Source: Granulosicoccus sp965214025
GTDB taxonomy: Bacteria > Pseudomonadota > Gammaproteobacteria > Granulosicoccales > Granulosicoccaceae
Direction of reading: 5' to 3'
NCBI GenBank assembly: GCA_965214025.1
Contig: CBDCAW010000020.1
Coordinates: 57,236-121,235 of the forward strand
DNA: 64,000 nt
In this document: positions 44,614-53,883 of the stretch, in pieces
Layout of the letters: each line of letters starts with the position of its first letter
Numbering within the stretch: position 1 is the first letter of the stretch
Translations under genes and position numbers: made by a program
The notes under the pieces: generated by a model
The model's input: only the letters and a program-made list of their open reading frames with translations
The model's database searches: none
Told to the model about the DNA's origin: nothing

Positions 44614-44952
44614 TCAGACCGACTTCGTATCGTTCCCATCACGTGCTGCCGGTGAGGTTGCCTCGATGGCCGTCAGTTGCTTGCGGATGCGGTAGCTGCG
44701 CTCGGCACCTTTCGGCACATGCCAGGAATCGCCGTCACTCAGGGTGATGGTGGTGCCATCGACGGTCAGCTCGACTTCTCCGGACACCACGTAGCCGACC
44801 GTCTCGTAGTCGCGTACGTGGGGTGAACCTGCCTCACCGGCCTTTTCGTCGTGCCACATGCGCAGGGCGACGTTCGACCCGGCGACGAGATACTTCTGGC
44901 CGAGATCGCCAGTGGGCGCTTCGGCGGCTTGGACTGTTTCGATCTTGCTCAT
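44614..44952 (-). CDS. Cupin-domain protein
   Basis: Small single-domain cupin of 112 residues from the ATG at 44952. The two cupin motifs are visible: a first strand set with SPHVRDYETVGYVVSGEVELTVDG (histidine and glutamate as possible metal ligands) and a second with GDSWHVPKGAERSYR. There is no signal peptide. Such proteins can bind a metal and act as isomerases, dioxygenases or sensors; the role here is unknown. It is divergent from mfd with 173 bp between. The 270 bp between it and the chitinase start contain no recognised gene. Confidence 0.8.
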   Translation of the reverse strand: MSKIETVQAAEAPTGDLGQKYLVAGSNVALRMWHDEKAGEAGSPHVRDYETVGYVVSGEVELTVDGTTITLSDGDSWHVPKGAERSYRIRKQLTAIEATSPAARDGNDTKSV

Positions 44953-45125
44953 GGAGCCTGGTTCCTGACTGCGTAGGGAGGCTGCGCAGTATCGAGGCGT
45001 TCGCGGCTCGAGGCGGCGCGGCTGCAAAGATGACAACGCTTGCCTCGGCCACAGCCCGCGACATTCTGTGCAACAATCCCGCTGCTCGCCATTCCTGTCT
45101 GTACCGCACCGTTCTCCTGCCAGCC

Positions 45126-48100
45126 ATGCCAGTACCGAAGACCTCGCCGCTGTTGCCGGCACTCTCAGCCACGCATACACGCTGGGGCCAGCTCTACGGC
45201 TCGTCGGAAGCGCTCGCGATCGCCGAGTTCGCGCGGCAGGCGGAAGGCCTGGTGGTCGTGGTCGTGGCCAACACACCTGATCTGCTGCAGCTCGAGGCCG
45301 AGCTGAGTTTCTATGCGCCACCGGAGTTGCCTCGGCACACCTTCGCTGATTGGGAGACGCTTACCTACGATCGGGTGTCGCCACATCAGGACATCATCTC
45401 CGAGCGCATTCGAACGCTCTATGCGCTGCCGAGCGAGACGCGCGGTCTGCTGTTGCTGACCGCACCGGCGCTCATGCAGCGGCTGCCGCCGCCGAGCTTC
45501 CTGGAGCAGCACGCACTGATCATCAACGCCGGCGATACCCTGGCGTTGGCTCACTTTCGCGAGCGCCTGATCGATGCCGGCTATCGGCTGGTGGCACAGG
45601 TGGAGGAACATGGTGAGTTTGCGGTACGTGGATCGATTCTCGATCTCTACCCGATGAGCAGCGCCACACCCTATCGGGTGGAATTTTTCGACGATGAGAT
45701 CGAGACCGTCCGCAGCTTCGACCCGGATACCCAGCGCGGGCTGGAAAAGGCCGAGCGAATCGAGCTGCTGCCGGCCCACGAGTTTCCGTTGAACGAAGCC
45801 GGCATCGGCCTGTTTCGGCGTCAGTTCCGCAACGCCTTCGCGGCTGAAAGCAAGAATGCGCCGATCTATCAGGAGGTATCGGAAGCCCGTGCGCCGGCGG
45901 GTATCGAGTACTACACGCCGCTGTTCTTCGAGGAGACGGCTGTGCTGTTCGACTACTTGCCGAAGAACGTCACGGTGATCCGTTCCGACGGCGTGGTGGA
46001 GGCGATCGATCAGTTTCAGGCCAATACCGCAGAGCGGTTCGAACAGCGACGGCACGATGTCGAGCGGCCTGTGCTGCCGCCCGACACCCTGTTTCTCGCC
46101 CCCGATGAAGTGGCGGCACTGCTCGAGCCACACACCGTGATCGACACCCGCCGATTCGAGATCGAGGCCAAGGGTCGTGACGTACTGAACCTGCCGACGA
46201 AGGCGCCGGGGCTCTATCCCGTCGAGGCGCGCGCCGAACGTCCGATGGGTGCACTGAGCGCTTTCATCGACGAGTTCGTCACCGATGCGAAAGGCCGTGT
46301 GTTGTTCGTCGCCGAATCCAACGGTCGCCGGGAAATGCTGCTCGACCAGCTGATGGGGAATCGTCTGGCGCCCGAGGCGGTCGAGGACTGGGCCGGATTC
46401 CTGGCCAGCGAGCGGCCTCTGTGCCTGACCACCGCGCCGCTCGACCGAGGCCTGCTGCTGCCACAGGCAGGCGTCGCGGTGATCACCGAAGCGCAGCTCG
46501 GTGCCGCCCGTGTGAAGCGCCGCGAGCGCCGCCGCCCCACGCGCGATTCCGATGCCATCATCGCGAACCTCACCGAGCTGAACATCGGCGCACCGGTGGT
46601 CCATATCGACAACGGTGTGGGGCGCTACCTGGGCCTGACGAGTCTGAACGTCGGTGGCATGGAGAACGAATACGTGACGATCCAGTACGCCGGTGACGAC
46701 AAGCTTTACGTTCCGGTGACATCCTTGCATTTGATCAGCCGCTACACCGGCTCGAGCGAGGAGAGCGCACCGCTGCACCGGCTCGGCAGCGAGGCTTGGC
46801 AGAAGGCCAAGCGCAAGGCCTCGGAGAAAGCCTACGATATCGCCGCCGAACTGCTGGAGATTCATGCACGACGCGCGGCCCGCCGCGGTTTTGCGTTCCC
46901 CTCGGATTCCGACAATTACGCGATCTTCTCCGCGACATTCCCCTTCGAGGAAACACCGGACCAGCAATCCGCGATCGATGCGGTGGTGACGGACCTGCGT
47001 TCCTCGCGCCCCACCGACCGGGTAGTGTGCGGCGATGTGGGCTTCGGCAAGACAGAAGTAGCCATGCGCGCCGCCTTCGTGGCGGTGGATGCCGGCAAGC
47101 AGGTGGCAGTGCTGGTACCGACCACCCTGCTCGCCCGCCAGCACCACCAGAACTTTCTCGATCGTTTCGCCGATTGGCCGGTACAGATCGAATCATTGTC
47201 TCGGTTCGAAAGTGCGAAGGAGCAGAAGGCCGTGCTCAAGCGGCTCGCCTCCGGCGGTATCGATATCATCATCGGCACGCACAAGCTGCTGGCGAAAGAC
47301 ATCAAGTACGACAACCTCGGTCTTGTCATCATCGACGAGGAGCACAGGTTCGGTGTGCGCCACAAGGAGCACATGAAGGCCCTGCGTGCCGAGGTCGATA
47401 TCCTCACGCTGACGGCAACCCCGATTCCGCGCACGCTGAACATGGGGTTGGCCGGCATGCGCGACCTGTCGATCATAGCCACCCCGCCGCAACATCGTCA
47501 TGCGATCAAGACCTTCGTCGGTGAGTGGTCCGACGATCAGATTCGCGAGGCCTGCGAGCGCGAGCTGGTCCGTGGTGGGCAGGTGTATTTCCTGCACAAC
47601 GAGGTCAGTACGATCGAGCGCATCACCCGTGTTCTGCAGGAGATCGTGCCCGGCGCCAAGGTGCGTTTCGCGCACGGTCAGATGCGCGAATCGGAACTCG
47701 AGCAGGTCATGGTCGATTTCTATCACCAGCGTTTCAATATTCTGGTCAGCACCACTATCATCGAAAGTGGTATCGATGTGCCGACTGCCAACACCATCAT
47801 CATCAACCGGGCGGACAAGCTGGGCCTGGCGCAGTTGCACCAGTTGCGCGGGCGCGTCGGCCGTTCACATCATCGCGCCTATGCCTACCTGCTGACGCCG
47901 TCGAAGGCGAACATGACGGCCGATGCGCAGAAGCGCCTGCAGGCGATCGAATCGCTGGAAGACCTGGGCGTGGGCTTCACGCTCGCCACGCACGACCTGG
48001 AAATACGGGGTGCCGGTGAGCTGCTGGGCGAAGGCCAGAGCGGGCAGATACAGGAGATCGGGTTCACGCTGTATACCGAGCTGCTGGAACGTGCGGTCAA

Positions 48101-48596
48101 GGCCCTGAAATCCGGCAAGTTACCGGACCATGACCGGCCGCTGGCACAGGGTACCGAGGTCGACCTGGGCGTGCCGGCCCTGCTGCCGCAGGACTACGTG
48201 CCCGATGTGCATCAGCGGCTGATCCTCTACAAGCGCATCGCCACCGCAAAGGATTCGGAAGCGCTGCGCGAATTGAAGGTGGAGCTCATCGACCGCTTCG
48301 GCCTGCTGCCACCGCAGACCGAGAACCTGTTCGAGGTCGTATCGCTGAAGCAGCGCTGCGATGATCTGGGCATCGAGCGGCTCGACATGAACGCCGCCGG
48401 TGGGCGTCTGCTGTTCGCCATCGATCCGAACATCGACACCCTGGCCGTGATAAAGATGATTCAGAGCAAGCCCGATGTGTACCGGTTCGACGGCAAGCAG
48501 ACATTCCGCGTGCTCAAGCAGTTCGAAGACCCGCGCGAGCGGCGCGAATTCCTGGACGAGCTGCTGGGTCGGCTGGTAATCGCTGATACGGTCTAG
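45126..48596 (+). CDS. mfd: Transcription-repair coupling factor
   Basis: DNA translocase that pushes RNA polymerase stalled at lesions off the template and recruits UvrA. The ATG at 45126 gives 1156 residues (E. coli 1148), starting LLPALSATHTRWGQLYGSSEAL. Domains in order: UvrB-like N-terminal module (about 1-340), the RNA polymerase-interacting domain (VVHIDNGVGRYLGL, near 490), helicase motifs with Walker A GDVGFGKTEVAMRAAF and DEEH in IIDEEHRFGV, the TRG-like segment, and the C-terminal D7 domain. An upstream ATG at 44823 in the same frame would add about 100 Arg/Ser-rich residues and overlap the cupin gene. It partners with uvrB, also in this window. Confidence 0.97.
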   Translation: MPVPKTSPLLPALSATHTRWGQLYGSSEALAIAEFARQAEGLVVVVVANTPDLLQLEAELSFYAPPELPRHTFADWETLTYDRVSPHQDIISERIRTLYALPSETRGLLLLTAPALMQRLPPPSFLEQHALIINAGDTLALAHFRERLIDAGYRLVAQVEEHGEFAVRGSILDLYPMSSATPYRVEFFDDEIETVRSFDPDTQRGLEKAERIELLPAHEFPLNEAGIGLFRRQFRNAFAAESKNAPIYQEVSEARAPAGIEYYTPLFFEETAVLFDYLPKNVTVIRSDGVVEAIDQFQANTAERFEQRRHDVERPVLPPDTLFLAPDEVAALLEPHTVIDTRRFEIEAKGRDVLNLPTKAPGLYPVEARAERPMGALSAFIDEFVTDAKGRVLFVAESNGRREMLLDQLMGNRLAPEAVEDWAGFLASERPLCLTTAPLDRGLLLPQAGVAVITEAQLGAARVKRRERRRPTRDSDAIIANLTELNIGAPVVHIDNGVGRYLGLTSLNVGGMENEYVTIQYAGDDKLYVPVTSLHLISRYTGSSEESAPLHRLGSEAWQKAKRKASEKAYDIAAELLEIHARRAARRGFAFPSDSDNYAIFSATFPFEETPDQQSAIDAVVTDLRSSRPTDRVVCGDVGFGKTEVAMRAAFVAVDAGKQVAVLVPTTLLARQHHQNFLDRFADWPVQIESLSRFESAKEQKAVLKRLASGGIDIIIGTHKLLAKDIKYDNLGLVIIDEEHRFGVRHKEHMKALRAEVDILTLTATPIPRTLNMGLAGMRDLSIIATPPQHRHAIKTFVGEWSDDQIREACERELVRGGQVYFLHNEVSTIERITRVLQEIVPGAKVRFAHGQMRESELEQVMVDFYHQRFNILVSTTIIESGIDVPTANTIIINRADKLGLAQLHQLRGRVGRSHHRAYAYLLTPSKANMTADAQKRLQAIESLEDLGVGFTLATHDLEIRGAGELLGEGQSGQIQEIGFTLYTELLERAVKALKSGKLPDHDRPLAQGTEVDLGVPALLPQDYVPDVHQRLILYKRIATAKDSEALRELKVELIDRFGLLPPQTENLFEVVSLKQRCDDLGIERLDMNAAGGRLLFAIDPNIDTLAVIKMIQSKPDVYRFDGKQTFRVLKQFEDPRERREFLDELLGRLVIADTV

Positions 48597-48664
48597 AATC
48601 TGGAGGGGCCGCACAGGTGGGGCCGCCTGGATGGGGCCGCCCCTGGTGGGGCCGCCCCCGGCTT
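48597..48664. repeat. GC-rich tandem repeat between mfd and GGDEF gene
   Basis: Four copies of GGGGCCGC (48605-48612, 48619-48626, 48633-48640, 48648-48655) spaced 14, 14 and 15 bp apart fill the space between two converging genes. The extended unit GGTGGGGCCGCC resembles GGTGCGGCCGGC of the repeat at 15751-15790 in both core and period. The array is flanked by TCTAGA (48591) and TTCTAGAGG (48662). Confidence 0.7.
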
Positions 48665-49612
48665 CTAGAGGTCGGTGCCACCACGCCGTGCGGCCTTGTC
48701 GGCGTACATGGTCTCATCGGCCCGCGCAAGCGCTGCATCAAGCTGATCGACGGAACGTGCCAACGCCATGCCCAGCGAAGCGGCGATCGCCTCCCGCGCC
48801 AGTGCCTCACGCAAGGCATGCAGTATCCGATCCGCTGCCTGATCGTCACATTCGGCGATCAACACCGCGAATTCGTCACCACCCATGCGCGCCAGCACAT
48901 CGCTGGAGCGCAATGCACCACGTAGGCATCGTGCGGTGCGTTCGAGGAGTTCGTCACCCGCGGCATGACCGTTGTGGTCGTTCACCGCCTTCAGGTCATC
49001 GAGGTCGATCACGATCAAGCAGGTGTGGCTACCAAATGCCTTCACCCGCTCGCGCTCGAAAGCGAAGCGGTGGTTCCAGCCACGGCGATTCAGCGCATGG
49101 GTAAGTTCATCGTGCATGGCGATGTCGACGGTGGCTCCGAGTTCCCGGGCACGCTCATCCGCCAGCTGTTCCGATTCCAGCAAGGAAGCGAGCAGCCGGG
49201 CCAGCAACTGGACGTAGGGCAGTTCGTCGACGATGGCCTGCGGCTGCGGATCAGGGTCGATCGCACACAGGGTGCCGAAGAGTGTGCCGTCATTGCGCCA
49301 GACAGGCACGCTGATATACGCACCGATATCGAACTGCGCCGCCGCCTCGCCCAGATCACGCGTATCGGCCCGGCAGTTGGCGACGATAAACGGCAAACGA
49401 CCATCGATGACCCGGGTACACAATGACGAGGCGCCCGGCAACACGTCACCCTCCTCGATCGAGAAGGCCTGTTTCTGCAGATGCAATACCAGCCAGTCAG
49501 CCTGCTGGGCGCGTGTCATCATCCACAGCCCGAAGCCCATGCGCCCGTGCAGAAAGACCAGCACCTCCCGCGAGGCCGTTTCAAAGTCTGTGAAAGGGGC
49601 GAACGTGGTCAT
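48665..49612 (-). CDS. GAF-GGDEF diguanylate cyclase
   Basis: Predicted to make cyclic di-GMP from GTP. From the ATG at 49612 (a GTG three bases earlier is possible) it has 315 residues, with an N-terminal GAF-like sensor domain (about 10-150, with SLCTRVIDGRLPFIVANC and ISVPVWRNDGTLFGTLCAID in part) and a C-terminal GGDEF domain. The active-site GGDEF is intact in RMGGDEFAVLIAE. The inhibitory-site motif RSSD lies five residues before it, so product feedback is likely. There are no membrane helices or EAL domain. C-di-GMP commonly controls exopolysaccharide, which this genome makes. Confidence 0.88.
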   Translation of the reverse strand: MTTFAPFTDFETASREVLVFLHGRMGFGLWMMTRAQQADWLVLHLQKQAFSIEEGDVLPGASSLCTRVIDGRLPFIVANCRADTRDLGEAAAQFDIGAYISVPVWRNDGTLFGTLCAIDPDPQPQAIVDELPYVQLLARLLASLLESEQLADERARELGATVDIAMHDELTHALNRRGWNHRFAFERERVKAFGSHTCLIVIDLDDLKAVNDHNGHAAGDELLERTARCLRGALRSSDVLARMGGDEFAVLIAECDDQAADRILHALREALAREAIAASLGMALARSVDQLDAALARADETMYADKAARRGGTDL

Positions 49613-49782
49613 CACGATTGAAGACTCCCTGTTGCCTTGCAGCCCACCGGTCGCAGCCGACCGCCGGGCTTCCGTCTGACGACACAGATCATACGTCACG
49701 CGGGGCGGTGAGAAAGCGCTGCGAATACCGTATCGTGCCGCATGCTACGCTTGTCGCGTTTCCCGTTACCCGCTGTTTTTTC

Positions 49783-50580
49783 ATGGTGCCGTCATCACAT
49801 CCCGGCTACTCGCCTCGCCTGTCCCGAATCCGCAAGTGGAACTATCTTCATTGGTTTGTACCCCTGCTGCTGTGCATGGGCGGCAGCGCTTCGGCGAAGG
49901 ATTACCGCGTCGAGCTGATCCTGTTCGAGAATCTGCAACAGACCGTCAACGTCGGCCCGGGGAATCTGTACTACCCGCAGGCCGAAGAGGCGGTGGAACT
50001 CGATAGCAGCGAAGCCCGTGCCGATGGATTCACGCACCTGGCAGACAACGCACTCACGCTGAACCGCGTTGCCGGGCGGGTCGCCGCCACCTCCCGGTAC
50101 CGCCTGCTGATGCATACGGCCTGGCAGCAACCGGGCCTCGACGATCAGTCAGCGGTGGCGCTCAGGTTCAATCTCGGCGAGAGCTTCGAGCTCTACCTGC
50201 CCGATGGTGAGACCACATCCGGTATCTATCTGCCGGCCAAGCTGCAGCCGGAACCCGAATACGGCCGTCCGGCCGAGAGCGCACAGCTCATCGGCAACCT
50301 GAAAGTCAGGCTCGGGCGCTTTCTGCACATGGATGTGGACATGGTGTTCACCGACATCGCTGCCGGGCGCAGCTACCGCCTGACCCAGAGCCGCAAGATG
50401 CGTAGCCGTGAACTGCACTATATCGACAACGAGCGGTTCGGCCTGCTCACGCTGATCACACCGGTGGAAGACTCGGCGCCTGCCGATGAGCCAGGGCCTG
50501 CCAATACCACCGAACCAGTCACACCGGCACCAGACTACGAAGCACTGCCTACTGCGAACCCCGGCGACGCAACGGAGTAA
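49783..50580 (+). CDS. CsiV-family protein (peptidoglycan-binding-type exported protein)
   Basis: Exported protein of 265 residues. From the ATG at 49783 an Arg/Lys start leads into a signal peptide (about 20-38, FVPLLLCMGGSASA-KD), followed by KDYRVELILFENL and later FELYLPDGETTSGIYLP, LKVRLGRFLHMDVDMVF and RSRELHYIDNERFGLLTLITPVE, which are characteristic of the CsiV family found beside mfd in Pseudomonas and relatives. The last 30 residues are Pro/Ala/Glu-rich. Its biochemical role is poorly defined; a periplasmic or envelope location is likely. It is divergent from the GGDEF gene. Confidence 0.75.
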   Translation: MVPSSHPGYSPRLSRIRKWNYLHWFVPLLLCMGGSASAKDYRVELILFENLQQTVNVGPGNLYYPQAEEAVELDSSEARADGFTHLADNALTLNRVAGRVAATSRYRLLMHTAWQQPGLDDQSAVALRFNLGESFELYLPDGETTSGIYLPAKLQPEPEYGRPAESAQLIGNLKVRLGRFLHMDVDMVFTDIAAGRSYRLTQSRKMRSRELHYIDNERFGLLTLITPVEDSAPADEPGPANTTEPVTPAPDYEALPTANPGDATE

Positions 50581-50728
50581 TTCTGCTGGAAACACCCCCG
50601 CGGCCGGCCGCTATTCAGGAGAAGTTCAGCTGCCAAGGTTCAACCTGTCGTTCAGGTCCAATGCCTGTCAACCATCCCTGCCAGCGCGCGCTGACCCCGC
50701 GCGTCGCGAATCGATCGGAGACACCGAC

Positions 50729-51403
50729 ATGAAACATCTGCAGTTGCCCGCCGCCCTCATCATGCTGCTCGCACTGCCGGCAGCCGTACTGGCCGACATC
50801 GGCCGCGACCTTCCCAACCGCTATACGGTGTACGCCGACGTCATCGACGTGCAACCCAGTTACCGCCGGATCAGTGTGGAAGAGCCCCATCGTGAATGCT
50901 GGGTCGAGCAGCAGGAACACGTGGTGCGTTACGAAGGCCAGCAGCACGGCTATCCCACGGCATATCGGGCACCTGTGAGGAGCGCACCACGTGAATCACG
51001 CGGCAATACCGCAAGCGTGATCGCCGGCGGAGTCATCGGCGGGGTCATCGGTAATCAGCTCGGGCGCAATGGCAGCAGCGGCAGGCGGACCGGCGCCACC
51101 GTGGCTGGCGCCATCGTCGGGTCGGTCGTCGGCAATGAAGTCGGCAATGCACGGCACCGCCGCGAACCTGCAACCGTGAACCGCTACGAAACACGCCATT
51201 ATTCCCGACCGGTACGCCAGCCGGTGTACGAAACGCGCCCGGTGGAGCAGTGCAGAACGACGGTTTCCACCCGCCAGGAACAACGCGTCGATGGCTACGA
51301 GGTCACCTACCGTCACGATGGCCAGACGTTCAGAACCTATAGCCGACGCGACCCCGGACGGCAGATCGAGCTACAGGTCAGCCTCCAGCCGGCACGGCAG
51401 TGA
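50729..51403 (+). CDS. Glycine-zipper 2TM-domain exported protein
   Basis: A 224-residue protein with a signal peptide (about 1-22, ALIMLLALPAAVLA-DI) and GGAG eight bases... GGAG at good spacing before the ATG at 50729. Its central region has two glycine-zipper helices, SVIAGGVIGGVIGNQLG and TVAGAIVGSVVGNEVG (about 90-132), as in the Rickettsia 17-kDa surface antigen family. The C-terminal part ends with EQRVDGYEVTYRHDGQTFRTY, a common ending in this family. There is no lipobox cysteine. Probably periplasmic or outer-membrane associated; function unknown. It precedes the PepSY-PhoP-PhoQ-like genes by 22 bp. Confidence 0.82.
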   Translation: MKHLQLPAALIMLLALPAAVLADIGRDLPNRYTVYADVIDVQPSYRRISVEEPHRECWVEQQEHVVRYEGQQHGYPTAYRAPVRSAPRESRGNTASVIAGGVIGGVIGNQLGRNGSSGRRTGATVAGAIVGSVVGNEVGNARHRREPATVNRYETRHYSRPVRQPVYETRPVEQCRTTVSTRQEQRVDGYEVTYRHDGQTFRTYSRRDPGRQIELQVSLQPARQ

Positions 51404-51425
51404 CAGAAGCCATCCGCTAGACTGA

Positions 51426-51710
51426 ATGCCGTCTTCGGCTGAAATCCACCCCCGCATGATCCACTCGAACCGGCTTCGTTCGCGGCCGTTGCTGGTGCTC
51501 CTGGCAACCATGATCCTGACCATCCCGGCCGGCCCGGCCGCCGCCGCGAGCTCCAGGGAGCAAGCAGCCGCCACCGCGGTGCAGCAGAACGGCGGCGCCG
51601 GTCGGGTGCTCGGCGTTCGCGAGGAACAGGATGGCAATGGCCGCCGAGTGTATGCGGTACAGATACTCATCGACGGGCGCGTGCGCATCATTCTCGTTCC
51701 CGCCAACTGA
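51426..51710 (+). CDS. Small exported PepSY-like protein
   Basis: A 94-residue protein (84 if the ATG at 51456 is used) with a signal peptide (LLVLLATMILTIPAGPAAAA) and a mature part of about 50 residues: EQAAATAVQQNGGAGRVLGVREEQDGNGRRVYAVQILIDGRV in part, the core beta-strand pattern of PepSY domains. The stop codon overlaps the ATG of the response regulator gene by one base (TGATG). PepSY proteins next to two-component systems may sense or inhibit in the periplasm; that is inference here. Confidence 0.75.
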   Translation: MPSSAEIHPRMIHSNRLRSRPLLVLLATMILTIPAGPAAAASSREQAAATAVQQNGGAGRVLGVREEQDGNGRRVYAVQILIDGRVRIILVPAN

Positions 51711-52429
51711 TGCGTGCGCTGATCATCGAAGACGACGATACCTTGCGCCTGCAGATGGTCGAGGCACTGCGCCGGGCCGGTTTCGCGATCGATGAGGCGG
51801 CCGAGGGCCATGAAGGTCGCTATCTCGCCACCACCATGCCGCTGGACATCGCCATCATCGACCTGGGCCTGCCCGGCCTCGACGGACTGGCGGTCATCAA
51901 GGCACTGCGCCAGGCGAACCGTGACTACCCGGTACTGGTGCTCACCGCCCGAAGCAGCTGGCAGGACAAGGTCGATGGCCTGGAGACCGGTGCCGACGAT
52001 TACCTGACCAAGCCCTTTCACATGGAAGAATTGCTCGCTCGGGTGCGGGCACTTCTGCGCCGGAGCGGAGGCTGGTCGGAGTCGCGATTGCAGTTCGATC
52101 GTCTCATCATCGACACCCGTACCCAGGAGGTTCGCGTCAGTGACACACCGATCGACCTCACCGCCTACGAATACCGGGTACTGAGTTACCTCGCCCTGCA
52201 CGCGGGCGAGGTGATCAGCAAGGCCACCCTGCTGGATCACCTGTACGATGAAGACACCGATCGAGACGCCAACGTGCTCGAAGTCTTCATCAAGCGCTTG
52301 CGCCAGAAGCTTGACCCGGCGAAAACCCTGCACCCGATCGAAACGCTACGCGGGCGCGGCTACCGACTGGCTCTGGCTCGAGATCGCGACAAGGTACCCG
52401 ACGGCCTGACCGACGGAGCAGCCGACTGA
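51710..52429 (+). CDS. OmpR/PhoP-family response regulator
   Basis: DNA-binding response regulator of 239 residues. The receiver has the acidic group E7/D8/D9, the phosphoacceptor D51 (AIIDLGLPG), and the conserved lysine K101 (YLTKPF). The C-terminal winged helix (about 130-225) ends with HPIETLRGRGYRLA. The sequence is closest in look to the PhoP group, and the downstream kinase also has PhoQ-type features, but magnesium response is not shown. It is translationally coupled to the PepSY-like gene upstream. Confidence 0.9.
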   Translation: MRALIIEDDDTLRLQMVEALRRAGFAIDEAAEGHEGRYLATTMPLDIAIIDLGLPGLDGLAVIKALRQANRDYPVLVLTARSSWQDKVDGLETGADDYLTKPFHMEELLARVRALLRRSGGWSESRLQFDRLIIDTRTQEVRVSDTPIDLTAYEYRVLSYLALHAGEVISKATLLDHLYDEDTDRDANVLEVFIKRLRQKLDPAKTLHPIETLRGRGYRLALARDRDKVPDGLTDGAAD

Positions 52430-52461
52430 TCGCTGAACCGCTGCCGAACCCGCGCACGCGG

Positions 52462-53883
52462 ATGAAATCCATCTCCGCACGCCTGCTGCTGGGCACCGGT
52501 ATCGTGCTGGCAGTGTTCGTGGTGCTCACCGCCTTGTCGGTGAGCTATTCGGTTCAGCAGAGAGCCGAGGAAGCCGTGCTCGATCGTCTGCAGGGGCTGG
52601 TGTACGGCATTCTCGGGGCGACCGAGATCGTCGGGGGGCAAACGCTGAAAGTCAACGCCAACGAGTTACCGGATCGTCGGCTGACCACTCCGACCAGCGG
52701 CATGCATGCTGAAATCATCGGTTACGATCTTCAGCCGCTATGGCAGTCGACATCCGTGGCAAGCTTCGTTCCCGCCGTGAGTTTCTCGGCCATCGGTGAA
52801 TGGGTGTTCGAACGTGTGGATGATCCGGCAGGCGCGGTGCACGATCTGCAATTGACCTCTGTGTGGGAACTGCCCAACGGCGAAGAGCTGCCCTTCATCG
52901 TGCATGTAGTCACCGATGCCAGCAACCTGAAAAGTCAGCTGAATCGGTTCCACCGTACACTCTGGCTGAGCCTGCTGATCTCCGCCGCGCTGCTGCTGCT
53001 CACCCAGCTGTGGGTACTGGCTCGTAGCCTTCAGCCGCTCAAGCAGATCGGCGCCGAAGTCGACGCCGTGGAGCGTGGCCAGCGCGACAATCTGAGCGAG
53101 AACGTGCCGCGCGAGTTGCTGCCGCTCGCGCAAAGCATCAACACCCTGCTCGCGGCCGAGCGAGGTCGGCACCGCCGCTATCGCTATCTACTGGACGACC
53201 TGGCGCACAGCCTGAAAACGCCGTTGTCGGTCTTGCAGAATCTCGCCGAAAGCGACGATGTCGGGAACTCGCACACCGCGGAGAACAAGTCGATCAGGCC
53301 CGGTACCGATACGCTGGCCCAGCAGGTGGGTCAGATGAGGCGCACTCTGGAACATTACCTCAAGCGCGGCACCCTGAAAACGCCCCACTACCTGTACCCC
53401 GCATTACCGGTTGCACCCGTGGCATCCAGGGTCTGCACGTCCATCGCCCGGCTCTACCATGTGCCCGTGAGCAGCTTCGTCAACGACATCGATCCGTCGT
53501 TCAGCGTTCGGATCGACGAGGTCGATCTCTACGAAATTCTGGGTAACCTGCTCGACAATGCCTGCAAGTACGGTGCACGCCAGGTGTGCCTGTCGACCGG
53601 CGATCCACGCCACGACTCGACAAGTCCGGTGCCGACGGATACCGCGCCGGCGCGAACCGGCCCCGGTCGCCGCCTGCTGATCATCGATGACGATGGTCCC
53701 GGTTTTCCACCGCAACGTCGAGCCGAGCTTACCGGGCGCGGTGTGCGCGCCGACAGCCGCGTGGAGGGTCAGGGCATGGGGCTGGCCGCCTGCAGCGAGC
53801 TGATGAGCACCTACGGTGGCGAGATGGAGCTGGCAGTTTCGCCAAGTGGCGGCGCACGGATCAGTCTGCGGTTCGCTGGCTAG
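52462..53883 (+). CDS. PhoQ-like sensor histidine kinase
   Basis: Inner-membrane kinase of 473 residues with an N-terminal helix (about 8-30), a periplasmic domain (about 31-165), a second helix (about 166-190), a HAMP-like linker, then the phosphorylation site H249 in DDLAHSLKTPLSVL and the ATPase boxes N (EILGNLLDNACKYG), G1 (DDDGPGFPP) and G2 (GQGMGLAACSEL). A stretch between the N and G1 boxes (about 385-405) is unusually Pro/Thr-rich. It lies 32 bp after the response regulator. Its stop codon overlaps that of the convergent flavoprotein gene within the four bases CTAG. Confidence 0.9.
   Translation: MKSISARLLLGTGIVLAVFVVLTALSVSYSVQQRAEEAVLDRLQGLVYGILGATEIVGGQTLKVNANELPDRRLTTPTSGMHAEIIGYDLQPLWQSTSVASFVPAVSFSAIGEWVFERVDDPAGAVHDLQLTSVWELPNGEELPFIVHVVTDASNLKSQLNRFHRTLWLSLLISAALLLLTQLWVLARSLQPLKQIGAEVDAVERGQRDNLSENVPRELLPLAQSINTLLAAERGRHRRYRYLLDDLAHSLKTPLSVLQNLAESDDVGNSHTAENKSIRPGTDTLAQQVGQMRRTLEHYLKRGTLKTPHYLYPALPVAPVASRVCTSIARLYHVPVSSFVNDIDPSFSVRIDEVDLYEILGNLLDNACKYGARQVCLSTGDPRHDSTSPVPTDTAPARTGPGRRLLIIDDDGPGFPPQRRAELTGRGVRADSRVEGQGMGLAACSELMSTYGGEMELAVSPSGGARISLRFAG

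Noticed and set aside
44823..45125. N-terminal extension of Mfd
   Set aside because: Arg/Ser-rich sequence with no resemblance to Mfd that overlaps the divergent cupin gene; the ATG at 45126 gives the normal length.
45165..47147. Long open frame antisense to mfd (660 codons)
   Set aside because: High-GC shadow of a well-conserved gene. Its translation has no family resemblance, and Mfd on the other strand is unmistakable.
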